Assembly: GCF_000002985.6 (NCBI RefSeq)
Contig: NC_003280.10
Location: forward strand, 7,374,501-7,438,500
Reading direction: 5' to 3'
Source: Caenorhabditis elegans
Lineage: Eukaryota > Nematoda > Chromadorea > Rhabditida > Rhabditidae
DNA: 64,000 nt
Part shown: piece by piece, positions 24,530-37,404 of the stretch
Position numbering within the stretch: position 1 is the stretch's first letter
How the letters are laid out: the number at the start of each line of letters is the position of its first letter
Program-made: the position numbers and the translations under genes
Notes under the pieces: model-generated
Database searches by the model: none
Seen by the model: only the letters and a program-made list of their open reading frames with translations
What the model was told of the DNA's origin: nothing

Positions 24530-25926
24530 ATGAGCTCTTCCTGTAGGAGGATAGATGACGTGGCACTGTGGAAAGTTTTCAAATCAGTGGACGCTGCTAC
24601 GTTACAAAGATGTAGAAGAGTATGCACAAAATGGAATAGTGAAATATTAAGACTCAATGAATATACTAGGTTTTGATAATTATTACTTAAATTGGTCTTT
24701 AAAATTTAGTTTTCAGTAAATTCACTCCTTGCTCTCTAATGATGGAAATTAATGCAAAGAAGTTCAAAATTTCCCTTGGTAATTTGGTAAGATTGTAGTT
24801 TCCTTTAATATATTTCCAATTCTGATTTTCAGAAAAGTAGAAATTGTCTAGAAATTGATTCTATAAAATTCAATGAAATTCAAAAATCTCTCCGCCACGT
24901 GGCACCGCCTGCGACATTGATGATCTATTTGAGTTGTGATTCGGAATCCAGTGCTATTGAAGAAGTAATGGGAGGAGCCACTGAAAGATGGTGCAGTGAG
25001 ATTAGAGAGGTACTTGAATATGAACGAATTTTTATATTTTTAAAGTTTTAATTCCAGCTCGAATTCGTCACTCATAATCCCAACTTAAAAATTTCAAGCA
25101 TTTTGAAACTTCTTGAAAGATTTCCAAACTTGATCCGTTTTTCACTTTCTCATTGCTTCACTGAGTTTGTTTCAATAGGTGAAATATTTAAGAAACTTTC
25201 TCATTTACAATACCTAAGAGTTTATGATTTTGTTGGAAGCAGTGAAAGTGGACAATCAAGCGGATTGGTTTTCGATGATAATGCTGTAATTCAGCTTATG
25301 AAAAATCAAACTGGAAGCAGGAAAATTCAGAAAATTGAGTTATTTAATATCAAAGTAACAGTTTCAAGGCATACGATGATTGAATCACTCCGGAAATTGG
25401 CACGTCTTCCGGTTCAGTCGGAAATATTCAACAAGCCAATACTGACAGAGGTGAGTGGTTTTTTGTTAGTTTATATGAAAGGAATTTGGAAATTGGAACC
25501 AATGAATAGTCACATTTTTATAAAATTTTCTTAAAAATCGAAATAGTTTTGGAAAATAATTAGAACAGGAAAGTTTTAGTTCGAAGTCGCAAGGAGCACA
25601 CTTTGAAGTTTTTATTTTTGGAAACTTACCGTTCAATATCAATTTAAATTTTTTTCAATATTCCCTAGCCACTTAGTTCCTTCGTAATTCATACTGACAT
25701 GTAGTAAATGATAAGATTTCAGAAAAACAAAGATAATCAGTCTATTCATCTACTATTTGAAAATTGCATCTGGGAAACCATAAAAGAGCTCAACTTACTT
25801 TCTGATATTATTCGAATTGCTTCACAATTCTGTTTTCCAATTCAACAACATGAAGATAATTTTTTGAAAGGAGACTTTCGTTTTTCAATTTTTGATACTA
25901 ATTTTGTATTAAAATTTGTTGTTTGA
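24530..25926 (+). CDS. F-box protein of a nematode-expanded family
   Basis: Five exons (24530-24669, 24717-24786, 24833-25009, 25058-25450, 25723-25926) sum to 984 nt, 327 residues. The N-terminus holds an F-box at about residues 8-46 (DVALWKVFKSVDAATLQRCR, then RVCTKWNSEI). The rest has leucine-rich-like stretches (LLERFPNLIRFSLSHCF, LSHLQYLRVYDF) without a named domain. F-box proteins recruit targets to SCF ubiquitin ligases; the target here is unknown. The family is large and fast-evolving in Caenorhabditis, so no symbol is given. Intron 4 (25451-25722) is the longest. The gene is tail-to-tail with the astacin gene, 298 bp away. Confidence 0.82.
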
Positions 25927-26224
25927 TTGTGCTGCTTTTATTTTGAATCTCAACTGATTTAAATCTAATAGGATTCGTTTTTTTTTCTTTTTTTCCATAT
26001 CTGTAAATAAGTACAACTGTTGATTCCAACTGGAAATTAATAAAAAAATTGAAGGCATTTATTCTTAAAGTGAACTTGAAAGCATTCAAAAACCCGTAAA
26101 TAACAAAAAGAGTATTCAGGAAAACAATGAAAAAACTGAAAAAGGGAGAGAAAAACTGGAGTACCTTGAAGAGAAAGAGATCACCTGTAAGGGGTCAAAC
26201 TGAAGAGAAAATGAGGAACAAAAG

Positions 26225-28207
26225 CTAACAAAATTTGCATGTTTTTGGACACAATGAAGACATGACTTGATAAATTGCAGGAGACCTACAACGATCTGCT
26301 GTCCACCAGCATACAGTTATCCGATCCTCGCATTCTAAAATTAATTCTTCTTCCCCATAAAATGCATATAACTTACGAGATGATGGTTTATTGCTATTAT
26401 AATTAACCCGTCCTGAGCTACTTGAAACAACAAGACTTTGTGATGGTATTTGTGCCATTGGTGGATTAATTGGACCTTGTTGCATATCAAATGATCGAAG
26501 TGGAATCTTTGGACGATCTTCATATTTATGGTATTGTGGTGAATATATTGGAACGTGCTGGAAAATGAAAATGAAGTTCCTGAATAAAATTCCTGAAAAA
26601 ATACAAACCCGTGCTCGTGCAAATGGAGCTGTCACACTCTTTTCAACTGGGCAATTGTACATTCGGTTGATTTTTGAAATATCCACATCAGAAAAGTCAC
26701 GAGCGTTTCCGATGGTTGCAGCTGTAAATTTACATATTTTTGAAAGTTAAATTCAGAAAACTTTGATTGAATAAAACCGTACTAGTCTTATATTAGTCTA
26801 TATCTAGTCTATATATTAGCATATATTAGTCTTGCACCTCATTGTCCAACTTTGAAAACTCTTGATGATTCTTTATTTTACCAACAAATTATCAGCAAAG
26901 AAATAGTTTTTTTTAAACAAAAATGTGTTACGGTGTGCGATACTAAATACGGAAACTAGGATTTACGGTATTTAATCACAGTTTTATATAAATTTTCGAA
27001 TAATAAAAACTCACATTTGACTTTCGGCAACATTGTTGGGAATCCGTTTTTTGAGAATGCCAAACTATCATAATGAAGAATCGATTTATAATCATATGGT
27101 TGACCGTAATACGATGTCTTCGATAAATCAACTTTTCCAAATTGATCAAGAGCTCCACGATCAATATTTTGCCAGATAATATCAATGAAGTTGTCGCGAT
27201 CCCATCGTTCTAGAAAAAAATTAACTTGCAATATTGATTTAAAATTTAAATATGACTTACCATGTTCATGATAAAATCCGACAACATGCATCATTTCGTG
27301 AATAATTGTTGCATATTCCATACATCCATTATCGAGAGATAACACCTGAACTCCCGATGTTCTACCAACTTCAGAGAAACATCTGAAAAATTGTATCGCT
27401 GATGCAATAGAAAACATTTAGTACATACCCATCAACTTTTCCAATAAAAAGATAATCTGGCTCTCCGGTCTGTCGTGGAACAAATCTGATGCAAGTTTTT
27501 TCGTGGTACTGTAATATATGTTTACAAGGCATTTGCCAGCAATGAAATTATATAAAATTAAAAACCTGTTTCACAGCTTTCGCAAGAAGTGCTCTTTCAT
27601 GAGGAGAATAGTGTGGAGATATTGCATATGGAATTCTAGCGTTCGGCCATAGTTTCGCTGCTCGGGAAACTCCATTTCTCTGAAATGGTGTAGAAATAAA
27701 ATTAATAATTTTGCCTATAATTTTCATCCCATGCGGTTGGCGTACCTCAAAATTTTCAAGTATTAAAGAAATTTCTAGTGGCACATAATTTTACATGTGT
27801 AGATAATCTCAATTAAATCTCTATGGTGTACAAGAATGCTTAAAAATGTACTGAAATTTTTTTTAGGATGAATTTCAGAAAGAAATCACATTTTTTGTTC
27901 AGTTTTTAATAGTGCTAAATAGCTTACTTTGTGCCGTCTTGGTAACCGAATATCTGACTTGAAATCATTTACCACTTCCACCGGAATGTGTTTTCCAAAC
28001 AGTTCCTCTGGAATTACAAATTATTGAATTCCATCTAAAACTACAAATATTACCTCTGGTTAACTTATCAGCAAATTCGAAATCTTCCAAATTTAATGAA
28101 TCTGTGCTATCTGATATAACAAGCATCTCATCATCTTGTACTCGATTCCTATGACCTAATGTAGCAGGTATTACAGTTACAATAGTGATGATCCATGGCA
28201 AAAGCAT
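26225..28207 (-). CDS. nas-7: Astacin-family zinc metalloprotease with ShK domain
   Basis: Minus-strand exons 28207-28054, 28007-27928, 27679-27566, 27508-27429, 27382-27261, 27209-27015, 26721-26609, 26557-26377 and 26334-26225 sum to 382 residues. Order: signal peptide (residues 1-18, LPWIITIVTVIPATLG), propeptide ending in the basic site RRHKRNG, astacin domain with the zinc motif HEMMHVVGFYHEH from about residue 170, a Met-turn region reading SILHY near 226-230, a Pro/Ser-rich linker, and a six-cysteine ShK domain at about 348-382. Secreted peptidase by family; substrate unknown. The Met-turn has Leu where most astacins have Met. The last intron is only 42 nt and is in frame and open, so retention would give 396 residues. 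The symbol comes from memory of the C. elegans sequence and length. Confidence 0.92.
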
Positions 28208-31200
28208 GGAGAAGAACTGAAACTATGCGAATGCGAATGTGGATGAGAATGTGCATGTTTCGAGTGCGAATGACCAAAGTGGAAATGTCAACAAATTTTG
28301 AAGAAGTGAGAATAAGAAGCAAAGAGGGGGCGAAAGGCAACCGGATACCTAACAAAAACAACTATTTGTGTTTGCGCTGATGCTCGCGGAAAGGACGAGC
28401 ACCAGGTATCAATGGCAATTGTGGTCAATGCAAAATTTGTGAAAAAATTGTGAACGGGTGGTGAAAGATGGGCTTACGGTTGTTGCTGCAAAAATAAAAC
28501 ATAGCAAAGTACACTGTAGACCTATAGGATTTTTTTGGAAAAATGTGTCCTTTTGAAGCTAACGATCGTAATGTATGAAGATAAATTTTACTTTTAAAGT
28601 GAGTAATTTAGATTATATTGATGGAATAAAGTTATAGGAAAAATTGATACTAACTTTACCAGCTCAACATTTTTAAAACCAAATTCATGACAACATAGAA
28701 ATGAGCTGCCGAAATTGAGCAACGAAATGCAAGTTTTGTGCTATAATGAAAAGTTTATTTCTTCAAGACATTTTTATATAGAGCATATCTAGATTTTTTT
28801 TTCTAGAGACTAAATCTGACCAATGTCATTCCTTCAGACGTTAATTTTATGCTTTCAGAAATATTTTCTTAGAGTTTCTCTTTTGACTTTTTGGATACTA
28901 GTCAAGATTATTACAGTCATTTTTAGACTGACAGCATCCGATTATTCTCTACAATATTCATAGTATGTTTAACTTCATAATTTGTTTTGAAGTGGATTTT
29001 TTTCACGGAAAACAAAACAAGAGTCGCAGAGAAGCAGAGACAAAAAATTGAATAATGATTGCGCAAGATATACGAGAGAGGACAATGGTGGATTGCAAAA
29101 AATTGATGTACAGGAAATATTATTGAAAATGGCAATGAGAAACTGGATAAGTGAGTTACAAAGTGAGAAAGGCGAACGGATAACAAATTGAGAGTGTTCA
29201 AGACTTTACGTGGGAACTGAAAAAAATTGTTCTGCAAGTATAAATCAACAACCATTTCCAGAAAACTTATCTGAACAATAACTGATAAGATAACAGATTG
29301 ATTATGAGATCTAATCCGAAAGCAGATGGCAGTTGTTATTATCATTGTGGAACAATATATGTTAATCAAAAATATATATTATAAATCTGTTTTTTCAACA
29401 ATTTTCAATAAAAACTGCTCAAATCAAAACGTCATCTAGAATAATATCAGAAATGCCTAGACAAGGAATCACGCAAGAAAGGATAACTGAAATTTAGGGT
29501 TTTTTGGATTTAATAGGCGCTGTAAACGGAATTCGTTTGAAATTTCAAGGTGAAGCAAGAATCATGGTACTGTGCAATGAGAAGACTTAAGAAGTAGAAG
29601 TAGTATTAGTGGCGCCTTCCTCCCCCTTTTCTCAGACGATGGCATGGCTGTTGTGTAATATCGCGATTTTAGCACCATGCCGTCTGCGCACCTCGATGTA
29701 TGCCTGTCACAAGTGAGAGTAAGCTTGTTTGAACTACCAACCGGTCTTTTAAAGGGTTGATGACAGAGAAGGGCATCATCGTCAGTTGATTCAGATGCCG
29801 ACGGCACGATTAGAAAAAAGGCCTTGCGGAAGAAACTAAAACACGGAAAAAGCTGTGAAGGGTCACGAGATGACGAAAAGCGGTAAGAAAGTTCAAGGCT
29901 AGACGTTTAAGAACATGGCTAGATGAATTCAGGTTCTGGACAGTTACTACTTTACCAATTACATCATAGACGAGGCTTAATGTGTGGTAGCAGAGGCAGT
30001 AGCAGAGGCAGTAACGATCGAGTAATCAGTAATTTGCAAGCAGGTTCTCGAATTAAACTTTATTTTTGTGTCGCTGTCTTCTAAACGAATGGCATAATAA
30101 GAAACAATGCCAGACATTTTTGAGTTATGTACTAGCTGTCATCGATCATCGATCATAGGATCATCGGTTTATCATCTGGTCCGTTTAATCTCATTAAAAA
30201 GTTACAATCAACCTAAATTTTCAAATTTATCTGCTCCAATTAGGCGGTAAATTGGTAAAAATTTTATGAAAATCTTGTCAACTGTTTTGGAATACAGTAC
30301 CTATATTCTAGTCTCTCTGATGAACCGAATATTATCAAGGTCAGATTGAGCACAAGCTGGAAGAATTTTTCTCTTAAACCGCACTAACTGAGCATCCATT
30401 TCATTTTCTCGGTTCATTCAGTTCATATTAAAAATATTTTTAAAAATTTACAGAATAATTTCAAAAAAGGAACAAAATAAGCTGAAAAAGTTGAGCATTG
30501 CGGGACAAACTAAAACTAACTACTCTCGAAATTTATCAATCGATCCTTGGTCTTTTTTGTTCAGCAGAGGCTGGCGGAGTTTACAAGCGTACGACGTGAT
30601 TCAACTTTTATTTAAAGCTTTATAAATGATAAACAGATAAATATTTCGAATGCTAAATTCGAAAAGAATCAGCAAAAAAGCTCACAGTCCCGTCCTTCTC
30701 TGCCGAAAAATGCCGTTTAAGGATCGATTGCTAAATTTTAGTAGTAACTAAACCTAACGCATCGTTTTCAAATGGTGATTAACTGTTAAAAAATATCAGT
30801 TAAAAAGTATAGTTAAGAACTGTAGGTTAACCATCTTCTACGTCAGAAATGGTTTAACACTTTGTTCGATTCTTGAGAATCACCGATCATGACCTTCAAT
30901 TGGTTTTTTTTTCGTCCAAAAAAGAGGAAGATCCATGGCATTTCGATAAGCGTTGCGCAATCGGTGGACTGGCATTGAAACCGGAAAGTGAAATCGTTGC
31001 CGCACGCTTTCACCTTTTCGGAGATTGGAGACAAAAAGAGACTGAGAATGAAAAAGAGGAGCAGAAGGAAAAGAGTTTTCAGGCAGAAACATCAACTTTA
31101 CAACTACCAGTTTTGTACAAAATGAATAACGGAGAAGGGAAGCGGAAGAAGAAGAAAAAGGGGAAGAAGTTGGAATTGGAACATAATATAATGTACTTGA

Positions 31201-33991
31201 AAATGGAGAGGAAACAGTTTGATGATCATAAATGGAACTGGAAGATAACTAATAAAAGTTTGAGAAAAGAAAAAAGTAAAAAAAAGAGAAAGGTTGAATT
31301 CAATGATACAAATCTAAATTTAATCTAAGTGAGGAGAAACAATCTGGGAAAATCTGAAAGGAACACGTTACACTCTTAATTTAAAAATTCGCACTTTTCT
31401 TCGATTTCAATAGTGGACATATGTCCATGTGTGAATCTGTGCAATGTTGTGGCTTCAGTTTTCTGCCTAAATGACTTTGGCGGAAAACAGCGTGAAAGTT
31501 AACTAATGTTGTTAGAAAATTTTGGGAGCTGAAAAATAATGAGATTAATAAAATAAAAATCTTACATTTAATCATAAAATTGGCTCAATAACCTATTACA
31601 AAATGGTTTAACTAGAAAATTAATCATTAGAGCTTTACGGTCAAAGTTTTGGTAAATTGTTAATTCAAAAATAAATGCGATGCTTTGAGAACTTTCAAGA
31701 AATGCTGCAAGTTTGAGCCTCTACAATATTTGACAGTAAAAACAAAATTACTGTGCATGCAAGGATACTTGAGAAATACTTGAGAATACTTGAATACTTG
31801 AGAAACAATTACCTTAGGCTTAAAAATCATCAACAGGCAGGCGACAAATTTAAAATTAGAGAGCTTTAAAAAGCTCATCGGAACATTATTATTGAAAATT
31901 GTTTTTTTTTGTGTCTAGAATAGGGAAGAAGAAGCGATACATAAACTAAGCATTGATCGTAAATCTCTCAGTCTCCTCTTTTCTTTTTCCTTCCTTATTC
32001 CAAACCGATCATCTATTTTTTCAGAGTTTTTTTTGATTGGATCTTCCGACAATACGCGGGAGATGCCGTAGTGCGTTGGCAACCAATACACCTGTTATCA
32101 TCCAAAATGTCGCGGATCGCATGAAAAATACTGTGATGGAAAGGGAGAAGCTAAAGAGACATCTTCCGATTTATAATTGCGATTGCGCAATTTTAGGAAG
32201 AGATTCAGAGAAATAGAGACATGAATGCTAATCATGGAGGATAAAAAACAAAGAAACACAGATGAGAAGCAGTAGACTACACAGTCAACCATAAAAATTG
32301 TTAGTTTACTTTTGAGACTGTCTTAGATGATGAAGCCATATGCAAGACAGAATGGAAAAAAAGGCGATGAAGCAAGGAATCAGATGGTCACATCGCGTAA
32401 CAAGAAGCCACTTGATAGGGAGAAAAGATCTCGTTTCGTGTGAGAAGAAGATGATGGCGGTGGTTTGAAAATTATTATGCAATCGACTATTGGCAGGAAC
32501 AAAATTGAATGGATAAAAAAGGATAGAATGGACGAGAGACCTTCTTGATGTCTGGTTTTCCTGAAAACATATTTTGCCCAAATATCGGAAAATCACAGAT
32601 GTGGTAAAACCTCAGAAAATTATATATTGAAATCTGCAGAGATCTTGTAGTTTCCGAAACAAATATTAAGCCTTGGAACTTTGGTGGAAGCTGCCTTGAG
32701 CTCCAGAAACCTTGGTTCAGCGGTGATAGAGTAATTTTCACAATAGCAAACTAAAAAATGTTTGAAAATTATAAAATCTATAAGAGAAAAAAATAATAAA
32801 AAATCACTTTGAGCTTCCCTGCATTTGTTTCTCTAGATGGTTTCGAAAATTTGTGTTTCTAAATATAGTATTAATTTGCTTTAATTTTCTAAAAATGAAA
32901 AAAACTTAAAAATATAAATCTTTGTATCATTTTCCATGCAATTTTCCATGTTTTCTTGCAACTAGAACTAGTTTCCGCCTTGTAAACGGGAAGTTAACGA
33001 ATACGTTATCTTTTTTTTGGAAAAAAAAATTTAAATTTTGTTAAAGTCGAAAGCTATCCATAACGAATAATTTTGATTTGTGTATATTTTTGTTTTAAAA
33101 AGCGTTTCCCTCGACAATAATCTTTGGCCATAATTACTATTTTCGAAAAGCCCACGGATCCTTTACCACGAGAGGTTTTCGTGTAATTGTGATGTATTGT
33201 TGCCAAAGTTTTACTTCTTAATTTATTAAGTTAATAACAAAAATCAATTATGGATAAGCTGATATATTTTGTTCACCGCATACAGATAATTCAACTAAAC
33301 CTTTTTCAATTCTTTTTTTCTTCGAAAATTGGCCAAAATTTTAAACGATTTCTAACGTTTTTGTTAAAACTTTTCGATTATTAATAAAAATTAGAAATAT
33401 ATTTGCTAGAATGTTATGCATACCATATTCGACAATCTAGAGTTTTTGGACCTCTGTTCAGTCCGAATATTGCAAAAACTTTAAAAGTGATACCAAAAAT
33501 CAATTCGTTCCAATATACGTCTCTTATTATCTTTCAAGTGTCAGAAAAAGGTGTGTCATAAAAAAATGGTCTCAAAAAAACAAGTGGCAAACTAAAATTA
33601 TCTGGTATTCAAGTATGTAATTTTAATAAATTGCAGTGAGATCACACGTCAAGTGGAGTCCACTGTGAAATTATCAAAGAAAAATATAAAATGTTAGTTA
33701 GTCATTTCTTTTGTGGAACAATCTATTCAATTTTTTCTTTTCATTTTTTTTCTTGAATGCTCAAGTTAGCGTCATTCAGTTTTGGGAAAAAGTGAAAACG
33801 AAAAACAAGTCTTCTCGCTGAAGTTTCGAATTGAAATTGAGCTTTCAAAGTTTTCAATAAGTCCAAATTAGTAAAGGGCATTTCTATAATCATAGCTTTA
33901 TGCATTGCTACGCAATTTCTATTGTTGCCATTTTTCGATTTTTTGTATTCATCAGAATAAAAAATATCAATTTTCAGAACAAACCATATTT
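28208..33991. other. 5.8-kb stretch without a supported gene
   Basis: The 28208-28500 part is the upstream region of the minus-strand astacin gene, with a GCGAATG/GTGGATG-type simple repeat near 28220-28280. From 28.9 to 32.8 kb the + strand is purine-rich, so minus-strand frames are Ser/Leu/Phe-rich, as expected from composition alone. Short duplications occur near 29980-30015 (GTAGCAGAGGCA) and 31765-31805 (ATACTTGAG). Nothing recognisable as coding. Confidence 0.5.
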
Positions 33992-36247
33992 ATGACAAGT
34001 TTATCTTCAAATCGTATTGTTCCATTTGTTGATATTTATTTCAAAATTTATTTTTATGGCGGTCTCACTTTTCAATTACTTTTGTTAACTCTTATTTTGA
34101 CAAAGTCTCCGTCTATTTTGACAAATCTAAAATTTTTTCTTATTAATACTTGCTTTTTGCAAATTATTTTGATTTCACTGGGATTTTTCACACAGCATAG
34201 GTAAGTGGTACCAACTTTTGCAGTGGCCAGAAACTGACGACGGAAAAAGAAAAAACTTATAATATTAAATGAAAATTGTGAAATTTTTTCTATTTAACGT
34301 TATGCAAAAATGTATGGAGTTTGTTTTCATTGTAAAAACTTGAACTCAAAAACAGAGAAAATTAAAAACATGTGGGTATTTTGAAAATGAATTTTTTAAA
34401 AATTCAATCAAAATTCTGTGTACAAAAAATCTATAATATTTTCCAGAAGTCTACCGAATATAGATTCATTTGCTGTTTTGCCACGTGGACCTTGCCGAGA
34501 ATTCGGACCAGATGTTTGCTTCTCAGCATATCATTTTTTCTTGGTTAGATTTTATTCATTGCGATTTAATTGCATATTCAAGAATTTCAGGGTGTTGCTC
34601 TCTGTGTTGGACTTGGAATTTCAAACACAATTATTTTCAGATTTCAAGCTTTACGAAAGGGCAGAGTATCACGTAGTAGAATATTTACAATGATATCCCT
34701 GACGTATATTCCTTCATCAATAACTATTGTAAGCATTTTTAAAATGAACTTAATTTTGAACATATCAGCGGATAATATATTTCCAAAGTCAAATTGACAT
34801 TCAGTAAAATGCCCAAGCTAAAACATGTCATAAAAACCAATAAATAGTGAAAAAAGTTTGTAAAGTTTTCAGGTCTACCTCAATTATTTTTTAAGAATAA
34901 AAAACAATCTCACAATGATCTCACAAGTGATAGGTCATATTTTAACAATTGAGTAGTTTTTTGTTGCGTGTTTTGTAGTCATAATTGAAAACAAAGATCC
35001 ACAAATCAAAAAGTAAAAAATCACAATTTTTATTTACAATCCTAGAAGTAGTTCATTATAGGTGCTTGTTTTTGATTTAGAGAATTCCCACTGATTTGAA
35101 TTCAAAAATCAAAAAAAGAACGTCATTTTACTTTCGAACAGTGAGAACATTGATGCATATTTCCAAACTTTTGTTATTCGAAATTCAAATTCATTGAATG
35201 TTTACATGATTGTGATCTATTTTCAGATTCTTCCATTCACATCTTCTTGGGATTTTGAAAAAGTTCGTTCACTGACTTACATTGAGCATCCAAAATACGA
35301 TCTTTCAATCTACGAACCATTTGTTGGATTCCACAACATCGCATCATTTCAGTTTACTTTAGCTACACTCCTTCTAGTAATCGGAGCTTACGCTATCCCT
35401 GCGATTTCAGGATTTCTAACTTCAAGAGTTATTCATTTGATCAACGATAACAGAGGCATGTCGTTGAAGACCAAGGAGCAATCAAAAACATTGGCTTACG
35501 TGGGAGATTTTAGATTAAAACTTTGTAAAAACAATATAACATTTTAGGGACTTGCGTGCCAAACATTTTTACCCGTTATTTGTTATATTCCAGTAGCAAG
35601 TTGTTATATTTTTTCTCAAATGACCAGTGTCGAGCTGCTTTTGAATGGTAGGCTTTGGAGTTTAAATTTTAAGATTTTGAGTGAAAAATTCTGTAATGGA
35701 AATATATTGATATTGGAAAATACCAAGAACAGCAAATTGGACAGGGTTTTACAAAAAAATTCAATAGTTGCTTAAAAATGGGTAATTTATCAGTTAAAAC
35801 TTATGTATATCTCGGCCCTAGGGATCAGTTCCTTTGCCTAAAAATGAATGTAATTTAACTGCTGGACAAATTACGCCTGCATTATGCCCAGTAGGATTTT
35901 TTAAAAGTTGTGACCATAAAGTTTTTAAAATGGTAATTTGAATCACATTGTTTTTTATTTTCACCCCGAAAAAATCACTCATGAGAACGTGGAATTTTTG
36001 CAATTTGTTTTCTTTCAATTTCAGATAACCTTCACAAATGTTATACTATTTTATTTCAGAGCATCTTCTTGGAATTTTGATCTGCTTTCCATCATTCGTT
36101 GACCCATTTATATCGTTTTATTTTATTGTACCATATCGGCAAGCTCTATTGGGATTATTTAAGTGCCGAAAAACAAAACCTTTAAATATCGTTATCACAG
36201 TTCGTCATCTATCAAAACGTAACCCATCAATTGTTGATTCAAACTGA
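33992..36247 (+). CDS. Class D serpentine chemoreceptor (Srd family)
   Basis: Exons 33992-34200, 34447-34543, 34591-34728, 35227-35499, 35548-35647 and 36060-36247 sum to 334 residues. Srd marks: TM1 followed by LTKSPS; TM2 ending FFTQHR; the motif [14 protein letters not shown] before TM3; [20 protein letters not shown] in extracellular loop 2; the [15 protein letters not shown] segment of TM6; and TM7 with [20 protein letters not shown]. Seven membrane segments are expected, with chemosensory neuron expression by family. The frame is intact. It shares exon boundaries with the srd gene at 58196-59716, except that the other copy lacks the last intron. AATAAA lies near 36256. The srd number is not assigned. 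Confidence 0.88.
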
Positions 36248-36688
36248 ATTTTATTCAATAAAAAAGACTAGAAAAAAGATGCCCACACATCCCAAAGTCT
36301 TTTCAAAAAAGTGACAATGGTAGGAGGTTGTCTGATATCCCGAAGAAACAATCAAAATGGGAACTATGTACAAACAAGTGATTTGTGTGGGAGAAAAAGT
36401 GTCCAACAATTTGAGATCGACTGCATTTTTGTTTGAGGACAATTTGGAGATAGGGGGTCTTATGAGATCAACGGGACAATCAAGTTCATTCAGGCTACTG
36501 TAAGTGGCTGTTGTTGGGCGGGAAGAGAAAAAGACACGTGGATCGAGATATCAATTTTGTTTTTGTAACAATGGAAAAAAAGTTCGTGGAAAAAATCAAT
36601 CAAAAATCAAAAAAAAAACCAAATGAAAACGAACGGCAACGAAATACATAATATGATTGGAGGAAAAAGAGCACAACTGTAAAAAACC

Positions 36689-37404
36689 CTATTCTTTTTT
36701 CAATGCTGATGTGCAAAGAGCGTCAATTAATGAAGGTTTTGAGGTACTTGGCTGTTGTGACCTGAAAATATAAATAGTTGAAACTCCATCCAAATAGGAT
36801 AAAATAAACTAACCTCGCTGAACATAAAGCTTCAAATTTTCGAAATGCGGCGTCTGCATCATGTGCATCTGCTTTGTCATCGTAGTCGTACGAGAATAAT
36901 GAGAAATCGTCTGAAAGCATTGAGATCAATTTTTGTAGATTTTCAGTACAAAGATTGACTTCTAAAACTAATACCTAAATATTGAATGCATCTTTCCAAG
37001 GATTAAAAGAACGTGATCAAAGAAGCTGTCAGAAAGTTTTAGGCCTTACAACAGACGTTATTTCTTTTTTTAATTAGGAAATTAAAAATACGATTAGATT
37101 GTTTGATAAATATACATTTACTGAAAACATTAAGAGATTTTGCAGAAAACAGGGTTCTGAAAACCGTGTAGACAGCAGTCCTCACGGAATTCTACCGAAT
37201 GGTTATATTAAAAATAGTCTGTTCAGAAACAGTATTTCCTTGTTTCAGTCTACGATATTGACGTAATAAAATTAATAATTAGAAGTAAAAGTACGAACCT
37301 GACGTTCTCCTTCGATCTCTTATTAATGCTGCGGGAACAAGTGAGATAAGTAATAGTAGGATCCATATCCGCAAATGTTCTATGCCTATCCTTTGCAAGA
37401 GCAT
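36689..37404 (-). CDS. Possible small secreted peptide, 91 residues, unknown family
   Basis: Minus-strand exons 37404-37299, 36910-36814 and 36761-36689 join in frame to 276 nt. The product starts with a short lead and a strong hydrophobic core (IWILLLLISLVPAAL), consistent with a signal peptide cleaved near residue 26, then a tribasic site DRRRTS, an acidic/aromatic segment FSLFSYDYDDKADAHDADAA, and a tail with two cysteines ending LKKE. The basic cluster after the signal sequence resembles neuropeptide or hormone precursors, but no known family was recognised. The first donor (GTTCGT) is not ideal, and an upstream in-frame extension through a CGA-repeat-encoded Arg run is possible; I chose the Met after that run. 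The rival view is that these are last exons of a longer minus-strand gene with 5' exons in the gene-poor region. Confidence 0.5.

Noticed and set aside
28923..29369. 148-codon minus-strand frame
   Set aside because: Ser/Phe/Ile-rich from composition; not connected to the astacin gene by splicing.
30873..31328. 151-codon + strand frame
   Set aside because: Lys/Glu-rich from A-rich DNA; no domain or splice structure.
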